Origin: JAMCXS01 sp964459065
GTDB lineage: Bacteria; Acidobacteriota; Terriglobia; UBA7540
Assembly (NCBI GenBank): GCA_964459065.1
Contig: CAYWMN010000023.1
Span: 1-24,501, forward strand
DNA length: 24,501 bases
Direction: 5' to 3'
Positions within the stretch are counted from its first letter, which is position 1. Each line of letters starts with the position of its first letter. The notes under the pieces were generated by a model. It was not told the origin of the DNA, ran no database searches, and worked only from the letters and a program-made list of their open reading frames with translations. A program made the position numbers and the translations under genes. This document shows positions 23,810 to 24,501 of this stretch, one piece after another.

Positions 23810-24501
23810 TTACTGGGTCAAGCTGGGCAAGGCGGACTTCATCTTCAGTTTCCGGAAGTTCTTGATGCGGTAGAACGTCAGATAGTTGGCGTTGTGATAG
23901 CTGTTGGCGCCGCCCATTCCGTCGTTGTAGGCGGTTCGCGACGCCACGATGATGTCATTGCCGTCGTATTGCCAGTCGACATACTGGAAGGCGTGATGCT
24001 TGACATCAGGATGGTGCAGAATGATGGCGCGAATTTCCCAGTGGCGCAAATCGCGCCCGTAAGCCAGCGCCAGAGTGTTCCGATAACTTGAAGGGTGCTT
24101 GACCGCTGCAGGACCGCCCTTCGGATTCACCACAATATTGACCAGCGTCCAATAACCGCCTTTTTCGGGATCGCGGCGAATGGTGAATTTTGTCGAGCCG
24201 CCCCGGAAGTTGATGAATCCGGTGGCGGGATCGAAAGTGGCCGTGTGGCCGTTGGCACTGATGTGAACGATCGCCGCTTTTTCAGGCAGGTGCGACACGG
24301 CTACGCGCAGAAAATCCACCATGTGTCCGCTGGGGGTTACGACGGCGTTGCCTTCCAGCCACCCGCCGAAATCCCCGTCAAGCCACGCCGCGTCGCGGTG
24401 GATAAAATTGCTGAAGGTCCAGTTGGAAGCTACCAGCAGATCCGCATTGTTCGGCACGGACAGCATGCCGGCCTGGAACCGCCTGCCCCATTTTGTTCCG
24501 C
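23810..24501 (-). CDS. Sialidase-like beta-propeller protein (3' part; gene continues past the window)
   Basis: The last 229 codons of a gene whose 5' end lies beyond base 24501; the frame stays open to the edge. The sequence reads as blades of a sialidase/GH43-like propeller: NWTFSNFIHRDAAWLDGDF, GWLEGNAVVTPSGHMVDFLRV, FINFRGGSTKFTIRRDPEKGGYW and LAYGRDLRHWEI. It closes with AFQYVDWQYDGNDIIVASRTA and NYLTFYRIKNFRKL, an ending common in sialidase-like proteins of environmental bacteria. Without the N-terminal part, the catalytic arginines and nucleophile tyrosine cannot be assessed, so activity is open. It lies upstream of the clan-D-like glycosidase on the same strand but is separated by a 444-base region with its own hairpin, so cotranscription is doubtful. 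Confidence 0.78.
   Translation of the reverse strand, partial: GTKWGRRFQAGMLSVPNNADLLVASNWTFSNFIHRDAAWLDGDFGGWLEGNAVVTPSGHMVDFLRVAVSHLPEKAAIVHISANGHTATFDPATGFINFRGGSTKFTIRRDPEKGGYWTLVNIVVNPKGGPAAVKHPSSYRNTLALAYGRDLRHWEIRAIILHHPDVKHHAFQYVDWQYDGNDIIVASRTAYNDGMGGANSYHNANYLTFYRIKNFRKLKMKSALPSLTQ

Overview
The window reads as chromosomal DNA of a GC-rich, Gram-negative soil-type bacterium. The closest fit is Acidobacteriota. This is an inference from gene content (a secretin/pseudopilin/PilMNO-like locus, a stand-alone Mut7-C protein, a DUF1059 protein, a matrixin next to Ig-like lipoproteins, and secreted glycoside hydrolases); no rRNA or other taxonomic marker is present. I see no tRNA or rRNA gene, IS element, integrase or CRISPR array.

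Layout. (1) 1-232 is non-coding, with a short A-rich direct repeat and a hairpin. (2) 233-3454 (minus) holds a DUF1059 mini-protein, a radical SAM protein with extra C-terminal cysteines, an MFS transporter, and a Mut7-C/PIN-like protein whose start overlaps the MFS stop as ATGA. (3) 3689-12826 (plus) is a tight ten-gene operon-like run: TPR-secretin lipoprotein, two tandem GspG-like pseudopilins, GspF, GspE, PilM/GspL-like, PilN-like, PilO-like, GspC/PilP-like, and a GspK-like pseudopilin with a long Q/N/S-rich linker. It mixes type II secretion and type IV pilus parts. No PilT and no prepilin peptidase are present. (4) 13054-15863 (plus) is a three-gene secreted set: Ig-like lipoprotein, unknown exported protein, and a matrixin-type zinc protease. 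It lies directly downstream and could be cargo or a surface partner of the secretion machine. (5) 16030-17673 (minus) has an M23 endopeptidase and a MEDS-domain protein. Each has a candidate promoter, and both -35 regions sit inside nearly the same palindrome. (6) 17674-18554 has no convincing gene but contains several dyads and becomes the leader of the next gene. (7) 18555-24501 is a carbohydrate-degradation group: a secreted GH31 enzyme (plus), a convergent secreted clan GH-D-like enzyme (minus), and the 3' part of a sialidase-like beta-propeller protein running off the window (minus).

How the parts may work together: the 3.7-12.8 kb locus supplies ATPase, platform, pseudopilus and outer-membrane pore. 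The exported protease, lipoprotein and glycosidases nearby are plausible users of it, but the sequence does not prove the link. The points most worth a second look are the hybrid secretion locus with three related pseudopilins, the shared palindrome at the M23 and MEDS promoters, the mini-protein/radical SAM/MFS/nuclease cassette, the structured GH31 leader, and the unassigned clan-D-like glycosidase.
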